Origin: Globomyces pollinis-pini
Lineage: Eukaryota; Chytridiomycota; Chytridiomycetes; Rhizophydiales; Globomycetaceae
Length of the DNA stretch: 28,498 nt
Assembly (NCBI GenBank): GCA_025399215.1
Contig: MU621310.1
Span: 1-28,498, forward strand
Direction of reading: 5' to 3'
A model generated the notes under the pieces. That model was not told the DNA's origin and ran no database searches. It was given only the letters and a program-made list of their open reading frames with translations. Position numbers and translations under genes: made by a program. This document shows positions 20,917 through 28,498 of the stretch, piece by piece (the first letter of the stretch is position 1; every line of letters starts with the position of its first letter).

Positions 20917-22694
20917 TCAGTACCCGACGGTCATTATGCCGTCAGTAAATGCAAATCTTTTCATGGAATGTACAATGCCATCTTTGAATAAAATACCATT
21001 GGATAAATCCAGGGTCTCAAATGTACAGTTATAAGCCGTTTTACCGACTTGATGTTGTTTTCTAACCAATTCCAGTAGTGCTTTACACTGAGAAGGCAGT
21101 AGATATCCAGTTATACTAACTTGATATAATTTTACAGCATCATTAGACTGTACTACAGATCTAATGAGTTTGCATTGATGAATCTGAGCTCCCAAAAATG
21201 GCTTATGAGACATTAAGATAGGAAGAGATGCAGTTCTAATTTCAAGCCTTGGATCGCTCCAGTTCAGAATGAAGTCATATAAACCATGTACACTGACTTT
21301 AGATGTAAACTTTAAACCAACAGTTCCTAGGCCATCATCAGTGCCAGACCTGGTTATTAGAACTCTGAGATTTAAAATACCTTTTGAGAAATATATCATC
21401 CTTTAACATATCATCTTCAGCATTCTCCAAGTCAATTACCGAAGGTTTAGGTTTCGAGATCTTCGAGTAGGGTTCGAACTCAATATCTAGCATTACCAAA
21501 TCATTCATCATACCTTGGTCTTTTAGGATTAGCCGAAATCCTAAAGATGACCTATTAAGTGAGGCCTTGGTTAGCACTTTTCCTGGGAAAATTAAATCAA
21601 CAGAACTTACCAGAAGCATCTTTTTCGGACAAAAAAACGATGGTAAACATGGAGTTTATATAAACCAGATAATCAGATGATCCATTACGGACCATCATAT
21701 AGGCGGATTGGAAGGATTGTTTCCTGGCAGTTATTACAAAGTTTTCACTACCTGTGCTTTATTACCTTCTAGTGTAATACTTACCACTGCTCCTCTTTTT
21801 CTTTGAAATAATTCAACTCGCTCTTTTCATGTTCATGAAGTATCAAATTATTTTTAGATTTCAGCTTCCCTAACGCTTTTGCAACAATACTAGAATGACT
21901 TGGCGGCATCTTGACTTCATAAACCCAAGAATAACGTATCTGATGCATCTGTGCTGCTAAGTTTTCATTCTAAAAAACATAAAATTCAAATAAGGATTAC
22001 CTAATGTGTTAAAATATCATCATACATTTTCATCTGATGAAACAAACTCCAGTAATGACAAAGAGTCTGATTTTGATGTGGTATTACAGCACCACTCGAA
22101 AGTCTCCTTTGATGTTATTGTTACTTTAGTTTTAATTGACCATTCGACAGGAATATGATCAAGTGTTGTTAACTCTGCGCGTTGTTTTAATGGTACGATT
22201 GCAGTATTTGGATCAATCTATCAAGTTCTATCAATTTAAAGACCACATACATTTTCTTTATCATTATCTGAATCGAAATCATTTTCTTCCTCTCGAACTG
22301 TAGTATTATCATCTTGTTTCAATTTCTTTAAACCAATTTGATCATCAGAATGTGATCTTTTTGATTTCTATTGATGAATAATTGATTATTACAGTTTTTT
22401 GAAAGAGTTGAGGTGTTGATTTAATGACAAATTGTTCACTACATCGTTCATTCTGCTTATTTTTTAAGCAATCGAAGGGATTTCCACTGACAGATTTTCT
22501 AACAGATACAAAAGGATTAATCTTTGATTTAGTCTTTTCAGGTTTTAACAACTGGTTAGATGAAAGTGAATTTAAAGAATTCTTTTTAGTTAAGAGTCCT
22601 ATTATAAAATAATCCTAATTTACCTTTCAAGTATTTAACATAATCCAAGTTTACCTATCAATAACTTATTTTCCTTTGTCTTCAGATCCGACAT
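20917..22694 (-). CDS. DONSON: DONSON, replication fork/CMG assembly factor
   Basis: Join 22655-22694, 22393-22598, 22251-22367, 22026-22217, 21785-21969, 21611-21723, 21381-21582 and 20917-21349 (minus strand), 495 residues (human 566). Introns are 56, 25, 33, 56, 61, 28 and 31 nt. Diagnostic segments are NPFDCL near the N-terminus, IPVEWSIKTKV (human LPVDWSIKTRL), W..SF.SAYMMVRNGSSDY leading into FTIVFL, and the C-terminal block GLYDFILNW, SHKPFLGAQIH and VSITGYLLPSQCKALLELV. In animals DONSON helps deliver GINS to MCM2-7 during helicase assembly and stabilises forks. An acidic patch follows a basic KSKRSHSDD stretch. The gene is missing from the common model yeasts, so it supports an early-diverging lineage. 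Its ATG lies 31 bp from the RPC9 ATG. Confidence 0.9.
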
Positions 22695-22725
22695 AAAAGT
22701 GAACAATTTTTCTTATTCTTTCCCA
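22695..22725. promoter_or_regulatory. 31-bp divergent promoter between DONSON and RPC9
   Basis: Only 31 bp separate the two start codons, and both starts are supported by family alignment and by short first introns. The segment is pyrimidine-rich on the plus strand. Each transcript's start must either lie within this gap or overlap the other gene's first exon or intron. Confidence 0.6.
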
Positions 22726-23168
22726 ATGAAGATGCTAAACATTCAATCAGCAAGCTGTAATTCATTCCATTAATCAATTTAGTGACCAATTATGAAGTTT
22801 TATCATTTCTTAATGAGGAAGCAACTCAAGAACATTTATTGAAAAATCCAAAGTTTGAAAACTTTAGAACTGTAAATCAATATACAAAAAAGTTTTTAAT
22901 GGAACCTATGATGCCTTGTTCTGTACAGGATGAATCACAAATATCAGCATTTTTAAATGCTATGTTGAATTGGGAATTAACAAAGATGGAAAAACTTCAA
23001 CTTATAAATTTAAGACCTGTTTGTCTTGCTGAATTAGGACCTATCATACCAGAAATACAGGATAGATTTACTTCAGAAAAACAACAAGAGTTACTAGATC
23101 TCATCAATTTATTACTACCATATGAAAGACCTCTACCAGAAGAAGAAGAAGAGGAAGAAGACAATTAA
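22726..23168 (+). CDS. RPC9: RNA polymerase III subunit RPC9 (CRCP/Rpc17)
   Basis: Join 22726-22756 and 22783-23168, 138 residues, with a 26-nt intron (GTAATTCATT...TTTAG). The N-terminus MKMLNIQSASLTNYEVLSFL matches human CRCP (SALLSNYEVFQLL) across the splice junction. The HRDC-like core LTKMEKLQLINLRPVCLAEL and the helix RFTSEKQQELLDLINLLLP follow, ending in an acidic Glu-rich tail. RPC9 pairs with RPC8 to form the Pol III stalk that helps initiation at tRNA and 5S genes. The length agrees with animal CRCP (148). The first ATG (22726) was used; a second in-frame ATG follows two codons later. Confidence 0.93.
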
Positions 23169-23211
23169 TCACAATCCAAATTTAAAATAAAAAATACCTT
23201 CCTTAAATCTT

Positions 23212-23227
23212 AAAAAAAAAAAAAAAA
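23212..23227. repeat. A16 homopolymer between RPC9 and TRM13
   Basis: Sixteen A in the 76-bp gap between the RPC9 stop and the TRM13 ATG. It may be part of the RPC9 3' end or the TRM13 promoter. Confidence 0.6.
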
Positions 23228-23244
23228 TTGTCTCTCTTCTATCC

Positions 23245-24590
23245 ATGAAAAACAAAGTGAAATCACCAAAGAATCAACAGCAAATTAAGGATATAAAACC
23301 TACAGATAGACCATTCAAATGCCATCGTTGGCTACAACCAAAACAGCGTTATTGTGGAATGTCTAGGCAAAAAGATAGTGTGTTCTGTAGTGTACATACT
23401 GAAACTGACAAACATGGAAATCCTCAAAGAGTCCCTTGTCCATATACCATATCACAGTATAAACTCACTATTTACTGAAATATAGCACTGTAGGAATTCA
23501 TGAGTATGACCGTCATCTAAAGACATGTCCAAGTAAACCTAAGCCTAATCCACCATATTTCAAACTGGATTGTAATCAACTTCATCCTCGTGTGCCAACT
23601 AGAAATGCGAAGGATCGTTTACACAAAATGACAATCATTGAGTTTCAGTCAATAATGGAACGAATCCAATCTTTATATCTGGAAGTATGTCCAACTGATT
23701 TTGAACTGGACGTCAAAACACATCAGATAATGGCAGACCGGTTAATTGAAACACATCAGGGGAAGCATGCAGTTCAACAAGCGTCAATTATAGGACACTT
23801 GGAACACCACAATTTGTTAAGGAATGATGTAACATTTGTCGAATTCGGTTGTGGATCAGGTATTTTTAAAACTCAAAATAACAATAGCGGAATTAACAAA
23901 GTATGTCCATTTTGCGGTTGGTAATCCTGCCTTAACGATCTTGGTGGATAGAAAAGCAGTCAAATTAAAAGTAATAATGTACTGCTGACTTTCAGGTTCA
24001 CAAATCCTTCAAACTTACTCCTTGGGATAGATTTTTGATTGATATTAAGGATCTCAATCTCTCTAAAGCAGAGAAAGTCAATGATCAACCTGCAGTAATC
24101 TACTCAAAACATTTATGTGGTTCTGCTACAGATTTGACCCTAAGGTGCTTAGAAAATTACTTGTCGGATGGAGGGTATCAATAAATTACCTAATTATCTA
24201 GAAAAGTACAAGGTTTAGCAATCGCAATGTGTTGTCATCAAGTGTGTGAGTACGAGCGATATATCAATCATACCTACTTGAACAAGCATTCGATAACTAA
24301 AGATGAATTTGAGTTACTGGCCGTCATCAGCACTTGGGCAGTTTGTGGGATTATAGATCTCAACCAAGAAGGGTATGCAATAACAATCATGATGAATTAA
24401 TATAAGGGAACATTGGACTGGATTATCTTACAAAGAAAGGGAGTCATTAGGTTATCAATGCAAGCGTATTCTAGATATTGGAAGAGCAGAAAAAATGCGA
24501 AGCTTAGGTGCTGTCTGCCATTTAAAATATTATGTCAGTAGGGAATGTAGTAAAGAGAATATGATGATGGTATGTACTTGGGATTCGTAG
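23245..24590 (+). CDS. TRM13: tRNA 2'-O-methyltransferase TRM13
   Basis: Join 23245-23456, 23486-23859, 23888-23970, 23996-24174, 24202-24372 and 24407-24590, 400 residues, with introns of 29, 28, 25, 27 and 34 nt. An N-terminal Cys/His zinc finger (CHRW...RYCGM...FCSVH) and a CHHC finger (VPCPY...HLKTC) precede the SAM-binding VEFGCGSAEL, then KHLCGSATDLTLRCL and AIAMCCHQ, all family hallmarks. TRM13 methylates position 4 of the acceptor stem of several tRNAs. Exon joins fall inside conserved motifs (FGCGSA, the CHHC finger). After KENMMM a strong donor (GTATGT, 24570) and an acceptor at 24626 allow a 57-nt intron and a last exon to 24668, giving 407 residues; this better resembles the human C-terminus. 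Confidence 0.93.
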
Positions 24591-24668
24591 TTACTTATCG
24601 GCCATACTTAATATACATCCATTTAGTCTAATTTAACATCCGAAAGTCTGATAGTAATGTTTAATTGA

Positions 24669-25014
24669 GACTAATTGTGACGAGAGTGTAAAATCTCGAC
24701 AATATGAATTTGGTATTCAGAAATATGGAATTAGAAGTCTGTCAATATCCATTTGATTATTGAATCAAAAAGCAGCAAAATGATACAAAAAGAACTTGAC
24801 TGCTTTCAATCAGGGATATACTGCTTTCAAATAAAGCAACAAATACTGACTTTGATTTCGCTTCTGTAGTTAGTGCCAGTGATATGAGATTGCTTTTAGA
24901 CTGATCCCAATGGATTGAGTGTGATCTATTGATTCCCCACTTTAGTTTTAATGATTGATAGTCGACCTATTTTGGTCAAGGTATTGTCTGTAAATATGAG
25001 ATAATGTGATAATT
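24669..25014. other. Intergenic AT-rich sequence, nothing recognised
   Basis: No coding exon, RNA gene or structured repeat seen on either strand between the possible TRM13 end and the GC-rich element. Confidence 0.45.
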
Positions 25015-25220
25015 CCCAAGCCCTATTAAGGGAGTGTGCTGGCATGGACCAGGTTGGAGTGGTTGTCGGATCGAACCACGCCTGACCTGGGATCCCACCC
25101 AGCTATCAGCGACAGTGGTGTGACATGGTCAAAAACCCAGGACATGACGATGTCGTGGGTTCGGTCCCCCCTGAAAGCAGATTTGTTCTGACCAAACAAA
25201 TCTGCGAGTAATCGTTTTGC
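25015..25220. repeat. GC-rich tRNA-like/SINE-like element
   Basis: About 59% G+C by hand count over 25031-25180, against roughly one third in the surroundings. On the plus strand an A-box-like TCAGCGACAGTGG (25106-25118) is followed 50 bp on by a B-box-like GGTTCGGTCC (25158-25167), then an 11-bp hairpin and a TTTT at 25215-25218, the usual order of a type 2 Pol III gene. On the minus strand a perfect B-box GGTTCGATCC (25068-25077) and an A-box-like TAGCTGGGTGG (25095-25105) also occur, but too close for a tRNA. A 10-bp palindrome TGGGATCCCA lies at 25088-25097. I could not fold a full tRNA cloverleaf, so this is better seen as a tRNA-derived repeat or Pol III RNA gene than as a tRNA. Confidence 0.45.
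25177..25205. other. Perfect 11-bp hairpin, 7-nt loop
   Basis: GCAGATTTGTT (25177-25187) and AACAAATCTGC (25195-25205) are exact reverse complements around the loop CTGACCA. It lies at the 3' side of the GC-rich element and upstream of a TTTT tract. Confidence 0.9.
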
Positions 25221-26029
25221 CAATTTCAGTACTGTCTATATTCATTCTATATTCAACTGCTTGTTTGTTGGTAACACTGGCATGCAAGTTTCCCCATCAT
25301 TTTCCAATAGTAAACCTTGAGTAGTATGAGCACTCTATAACCATGCGTTTATAAAATTAGAGTACTCTATATGATTTACTGATCACTAGCTGGTCAAAAC
25401 TTCATTTATGGTTTGTTACCTTCACAAATTACACTACCGACGAATTCCAGCAACTATACATCAACAATCATGGATACCCACCAAAGCTTTAAATTATTTA
25501 GCTTCTTTAGCAGATCAGAGCGTTGGTTTGGAAGCGTTTGTCAATTCTCTCTGGATCTGCCAATCATTTATTTCCACTTGTTATTTCTTGCAGCTATTAA
25601 ATCAATCCATCCCGATCATCTTTAACTTTGATTCAGCTGCGAACTAGGAGGAAGCATTAAATGAATGCATCATTTCAGTAGCTGCAATTGTTTTAATTTT
25701 TCTAGACATCACTTCAGTAATAGCCAATGAATTCTACAGAATTTAGCAAGATAACGGATTACATGGAGCTGGATTCTGCTTCTGCTAAATCAAATCTAAA
25801 ATGTTGATGATATAGTTATGTTGACGTGAAAACCTATTGTGTGGTTTCTATCAATATTTTATCAATAGGTTATCACATTAACATGACTATTTTCCAAATT
25901 AAAAATATCCATTGGCATGATGGATCATATTTAACTAACCTAGGTAAGCATATTTTTCATTTAACCTTTTCGATTCATGTAGATTTCGTATTCAATGGCT
26001 GTTACTGTGATTGAACAAGAACTATCGAA
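25221..26029. other. Gene-poor region, no gene called
   Basis: Two overlapping plus-strand ORFs at 25408-25647 (79 and 70 codons in different frames) have ordinary-looking residues but no convincing family match or splice support. The remainder is AT-rich without recognisable features. Confidence 0.4.
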
Positions 26030-26620
26030 TGCTGGTATTATTGAATATATACTCTTATTTTTGTAGAGTTAGCTTTCCTCGAATCTGTACCACAAACTCC
26101 CATTTCATCTATATTCTGAATATTTCGAGTATCGCTAATAGCCTTCTGTAAATATTCACGATTACAGTCTGGAACCATTCGTAACTTACAGACTATACCA
26201 ATAACTTCATTTCATGCTATTGTTTGGGCGAGTTCAAGACGCGAAAAAGTCAAGTCATCGTGTGCCATAAATCAACAGCAAACTTCACTTTTGAAAAACA
26301 ATTAATAAATTATACTACCATATTGTATCCATTATCCATAACGGATATCTTGTAAAATCTGAATATGAGGTGTACAAACTCGCCATACACAGCATAATAT
26401 TCTTGTAATGATTCTTCAAATAGATCGATTGCATCACTAATGTTCATTGACGTGATTCGGATTGTTGGGGGCTAAAACAAGAAGCTGGAATGGATAATCA
26501 TCATCTTCAGTTTGAAAAGAATCAGAATTACTTGCCACTTAAATGCCTATAAATCAATTCAAATCAGATTAATACGAACGAAATATTGGTGCCATTCATG
26601 GAAAATGGTTGTCACACATG
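26030..26620 (-). pseudogene. Possible broken or unsolved multi-exon gene
   Basis: Minus-strand pieces read like protein but in different frames. An ATG near 26600 starts MNGTNISF and can be spliced by a 29-nt GT..AG intron to an exon near 26548. One frame then gives DSFQTEDDDYPFQLLVLAPN, another ISDAIDLFEESLQEYYAVYG, and further down VPDCNREYLQKAISDTRNIQ with an in-frame TGA upstream. No single set of short introns that I tried restores one frame. No family recognised. Confidence 0.3.
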
Positions 26621-26734
26621 CCAGCCAGCTATAGAAATATGAAATAGAATTTTAATAGGCCTTATATGAACTGTTCATATAAGTTTCAAAGCAAAATAAT
26701 AGTCTGTTAATTCTCACATTTTACCCACTGTTAT

Positions 26735-26770
26735 GCAAGTGCAAGCGCAAGTACAAGTGCAAGTGCAATC
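26735..26770 (+). repeat. Six-unit hexanucleotide repeat (GCAAGT)
   Basis: Six 6-bp units: GCAAGT, GCAAGC, GCAAGT, ACAAGT, GCAAGT, GCAATC. It overlaps a tiny ORF from an ATG at 26733 to a TAA at 26775-26777 that would encode 14 residues of alternating Gln and Val/Ala (MQVQAQVQVQVQSN). Confidence 0.9.
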
Positions 26771-27007
26771 CAATTAAAATACAGACACGATCGACTTTAC
26801 ACTTCTTATTTAGTGTCCAAACTGTACTTTCGCGCAGAATCTCACGTCTACTTAAAATGTCTCTTTCCATTGTAGATTTCAATCTGTTTCTGATTGGGCT
26901 TTGTCTGTTACACGACCTAAAGAGCGCTTTTTTTTAAACAATTGCAACAGAATTCAAGTAGAAATCCAAATTACCTTCAAGTACAAATCCATACTACAAT
27001 CCACACT

Positions 27008-27163
27008 ATGAAACTATCTATTTTTCCTTTGTTAACAACACTTGTCTTCACACTAGCCTTAAATTCAAATCAACTGAATAAAGCATCGAAAAATTCAGTT
27101 GCTGCCAAATTGGCCAGGCCTACTGGTGACAATCGTATATCCAAGTATGTTTTTCCTAAATAA
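27008..27163 (+). CDS. Small predicted secreted peptide, 51 residues
   Basis: The ORF begins MKLSIFPLLTTLVFTLALNS, a typical signal peptide: a basic residue, a 13-residue hydrophobic core and a polar cleavage region. The mature part is short, basic and lacks cysteine (KLARPTGDNRIS, ends KYVFPK). An ATG-initiated reading is used; the frame is open upstream to a TTG at 26942 but without ATG. A strong donor-like GTATGT at 27145 falls inside the last codons, so the gene may continue in a further exon. No family recognised. It could be a secreted peptide or effector, but short ORFs with signal-like starts also arise by chance. Confidence 0.4.
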   Translation: MKLSIFPLLTTLVFTLALNSNQLNKASKNSVAAKLARPTGDNRISKYVFPK

Positions 27164-27524
27164 TGGGTGATTTGGATTTTGACTGTGTTTATTGAATTCT
27201 ATTTTTACAATAAAATATCATATTGGGATATATTGGTAATTATGGAGATTTTTTGGGACTGGGATTTCTGAGGGCCTATAATACAATTACTATTTAGTAT
27301 GATACCAAGTCATTAAACGAAACCAATTCAAACTTCAAGTCGCGATTACCTTGAATTTAATACCAAGCACGTCATGATTGTCTGCAAATCGCTCTGTATG
27401 AAAGGTAAAGAAAACATACATGCAGGTGAAGCATCCGAAAATAATATGACGATGTTTAATAGTACTATTTTAAATATAACGTTAGTTTGTGTTTGAAGAT
27501 GAAATCGCGTCTATATTTCTTGAT
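27164..27524. other. Intergenic/5' region of the SAS-6-like gene
   Basis: AT-rich, no complete gene. An acceptor-like AACGTTAG ends at 27485 directly before the open frame of the next gene (in-frame TAG at 27483), so a first exon probably lies here. One possibility is ATGCAG at 27420-27425 joined by a 60-nt intron; this is weak. Confidence 0.35.
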
Positions 27525-28498
27525 ATGAACAAACCACAATTTGAAATCTTGCAAAGCTTATATCCACCAGAGGAGAAAACCCAACCCAAGAATAAAGTTC
27601 TTCATTCTCACATTCATCCAACATTTTGTAAACGGATTCCAATAAACAATCATCCTCTCAAAGTAACAAACAAGACGCAAAATCTAGATTATCCTAAACT
27701 TCAAGATTGCAAATGGAGTTTGGATATTCCTGTTATTGTTAGGCAACATAAAAGTCAAAATGCTCGAGTTCAAACCGTTAGAATGACAATTGAATCTGAT
27801 TTTGAATGTGAATATCCCCAATCACACAAAATCAAGATGCTCGATCCATTAAATGATCTATTTTTTCACTGGACTTTCAACTGTACACCATTTACTTACA
27901 GGACCTTGGTAGGAGAAATGAAGTGGATATTACCATCTACTGCAGACGATGCATTTCAAGATACTTTTCGTCGATTTGGTTATTTGATACAAGACTGTGC
28001 AAATAAGGTTTCAAGACAGCCTAATAGGTATCTCTACAGTCATATAATTCGCTTAGGTATCAAGCAAATATACACGTAACTGCTGATAATGAAATGGCGA
28101 CCTTGGCATTTACAGAGCTAGTCAATGGATATAGAACCATTGAGTTATTATCACTACCATTTCTTCAATCCAGTTGGATAGATATCCAAGCTGATATTCG
28201 CTGGTTTACTTCAAAACTCATGGTAACCTATACTTTTCACAAACCATTAGAACGAACATGAAGTTTTGAAATTGAATTTAATACAGGTGATGGAAATAGT
28301 TTCCATCAACCACCCCTCACTGCTACTGTATTTGGACAATTTATATGATTCACAAACCACTTGGAATGATAAACATAACTTGAAGTTACGTCAAGATATG
28401 GGAGATAACTTTATACCTATTCATTCAAAGTTAGTACCTATCACTATTACAACAGATCATACTAACGATGAAACTAAAGACTTAATATTCAATTTCTT
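27525..28498 (+). CDS. Protein with SAS-6-like N-terminal head domain (partial)
   Basis: Join 27525-28027, 28057-28222 and 28251-28498, open at the window end; introns of 29 and 28 nt. From about residue 65 the order IPVIVRQH, VRMTIES, a segment around KIKMLDPLNDLFF, FGYLIQDC, FTELVNG, IELLSLPFL and then KLNLIQ follows the animal SASS6 head (VPLQVK, IRMSIE, VIRLTDDTDPFF, FIDLLQQC, FLNVVE, LTHLSLKLL, KLSLMQ) with similar spacing. SAS-6 builds the nine-fold cartwheel of centrioles and basal bodies. The sequence after this is not obviously coiled coil, as SAS-6 would require, so it may be a related XRCC4/SAS-6-fold protein or contain further introns. The frame is open from 27486, so an upstream exon is possible; 27525 is the first in-frame ATG. 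Confidence 0.5.

Noticed and set aside
25068..25105. Minus-strand tRNA gene
   Set aside because: A- and B-box-like motifs are only 28 bp apart and no acceptor or anticodon stem can be drawn.
25026..25223. 65-codon minus-strand ORF over the GC-rich element
   Set aside because: Its residues (GDRTHD type) are what tRNA/B-box-like DNA yields when translated; such ORFs are common database artefacts.
25408..25647. PEX11-like fragment in overlapping plus-strand ORFs
   Set aside because: Only a vague resemblance to the PEX11 N-terminal pattern, in one of two competing frames, with no splice support.
1..28498. Functional gene cluster or new molecular system across the window
   Set aside because: The genes belong to unrelated core pathways with ordinary compact spacing; nothing in order or orientation indicates a joint system.

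Overview
This is a compact, AT-rich nuclear stretch, most likely from an early-diverging, flagellated (zoosporic) fungus or a close relative. That placement is inference. It rests on a DUF1769/Duc1-type protein (a family known mainly from fungi), a CCDC180-like flagellar coiled-coil protein, a probable SAS-6-type head domain, DONSON (absent from the common model yeasts) and a BT1-type folate/biopterin carrier. The standard genetic code fits: TAA, TAG and TGA all end genes. The striking property is intron size. I traced more than 50 introns by keeping reading frame and family alignment, and nearly all are 21-38 nt (mode 25-31), GT...AG. A minority are 56-92 nt.

Layout: 1-318 has no gene. 319-2109 is a truncated Ty1/copia gag-protease-integrase remnant on the minus strand, with a possible LTR at 2145-2299. 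A BT1-family transporter (+) ends at 4338. A 7-TM protein (-, 4709-5619), a DUF1769 protein (-, 6113-7024), an F-box protein (-, 7490-9366), IMP4 (-, 9675-10674) and UBA2 (-, 10780-12789) follow. UBA2 diverges from mitochondrial ribosomal protein mS34 (+, 13092-13453) across a 302-bp region carrying a 10-bp tandem repeat. ALG9 (-, 13523-15569), a 16-exon CCDC180-like protein (-, 15705-20773) and DONSON (-, 20917-22694) form a minus-strand block. DONSON diverges from RNA polymerase III subunit RPC9 (+, 22726-23168) with only 31 bp between the start codons. TRM13 (+, 23245-24590) follows 76 bp later. From 24.7 to 27.0 kb the sequence is gene-poor; it holds a GC-rich tRNA-like/SINE-like patch with a perfect 11-bp hairpin, possible broken coding pieces and a hexanucleotide repeat. 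A 51-residue candidate secreted peptide lies at 27008-27163, and a gene with a SAS-6-like N-terminal domain runs off the right edge.

Most genes are unrelated housekeeping functions: ribosome biogenesis, SUMO activation, mitochondrial translation, N-glycosylation, replication initiation, Pol III transcription and tRNA methylation. They do not form one pathway. CCDC180-like and SAS-6-like together point to a cilium/flagellum. I found no CRISPR array, prokaryotic operon or confidently new molecular system. The most unusual signals are the intron architecture (including two 56-nt introns that split exactly into abutting GT..AG|GT..AG units), the 31-bp divergent promoter, and the GC-rich Pol III-like element.
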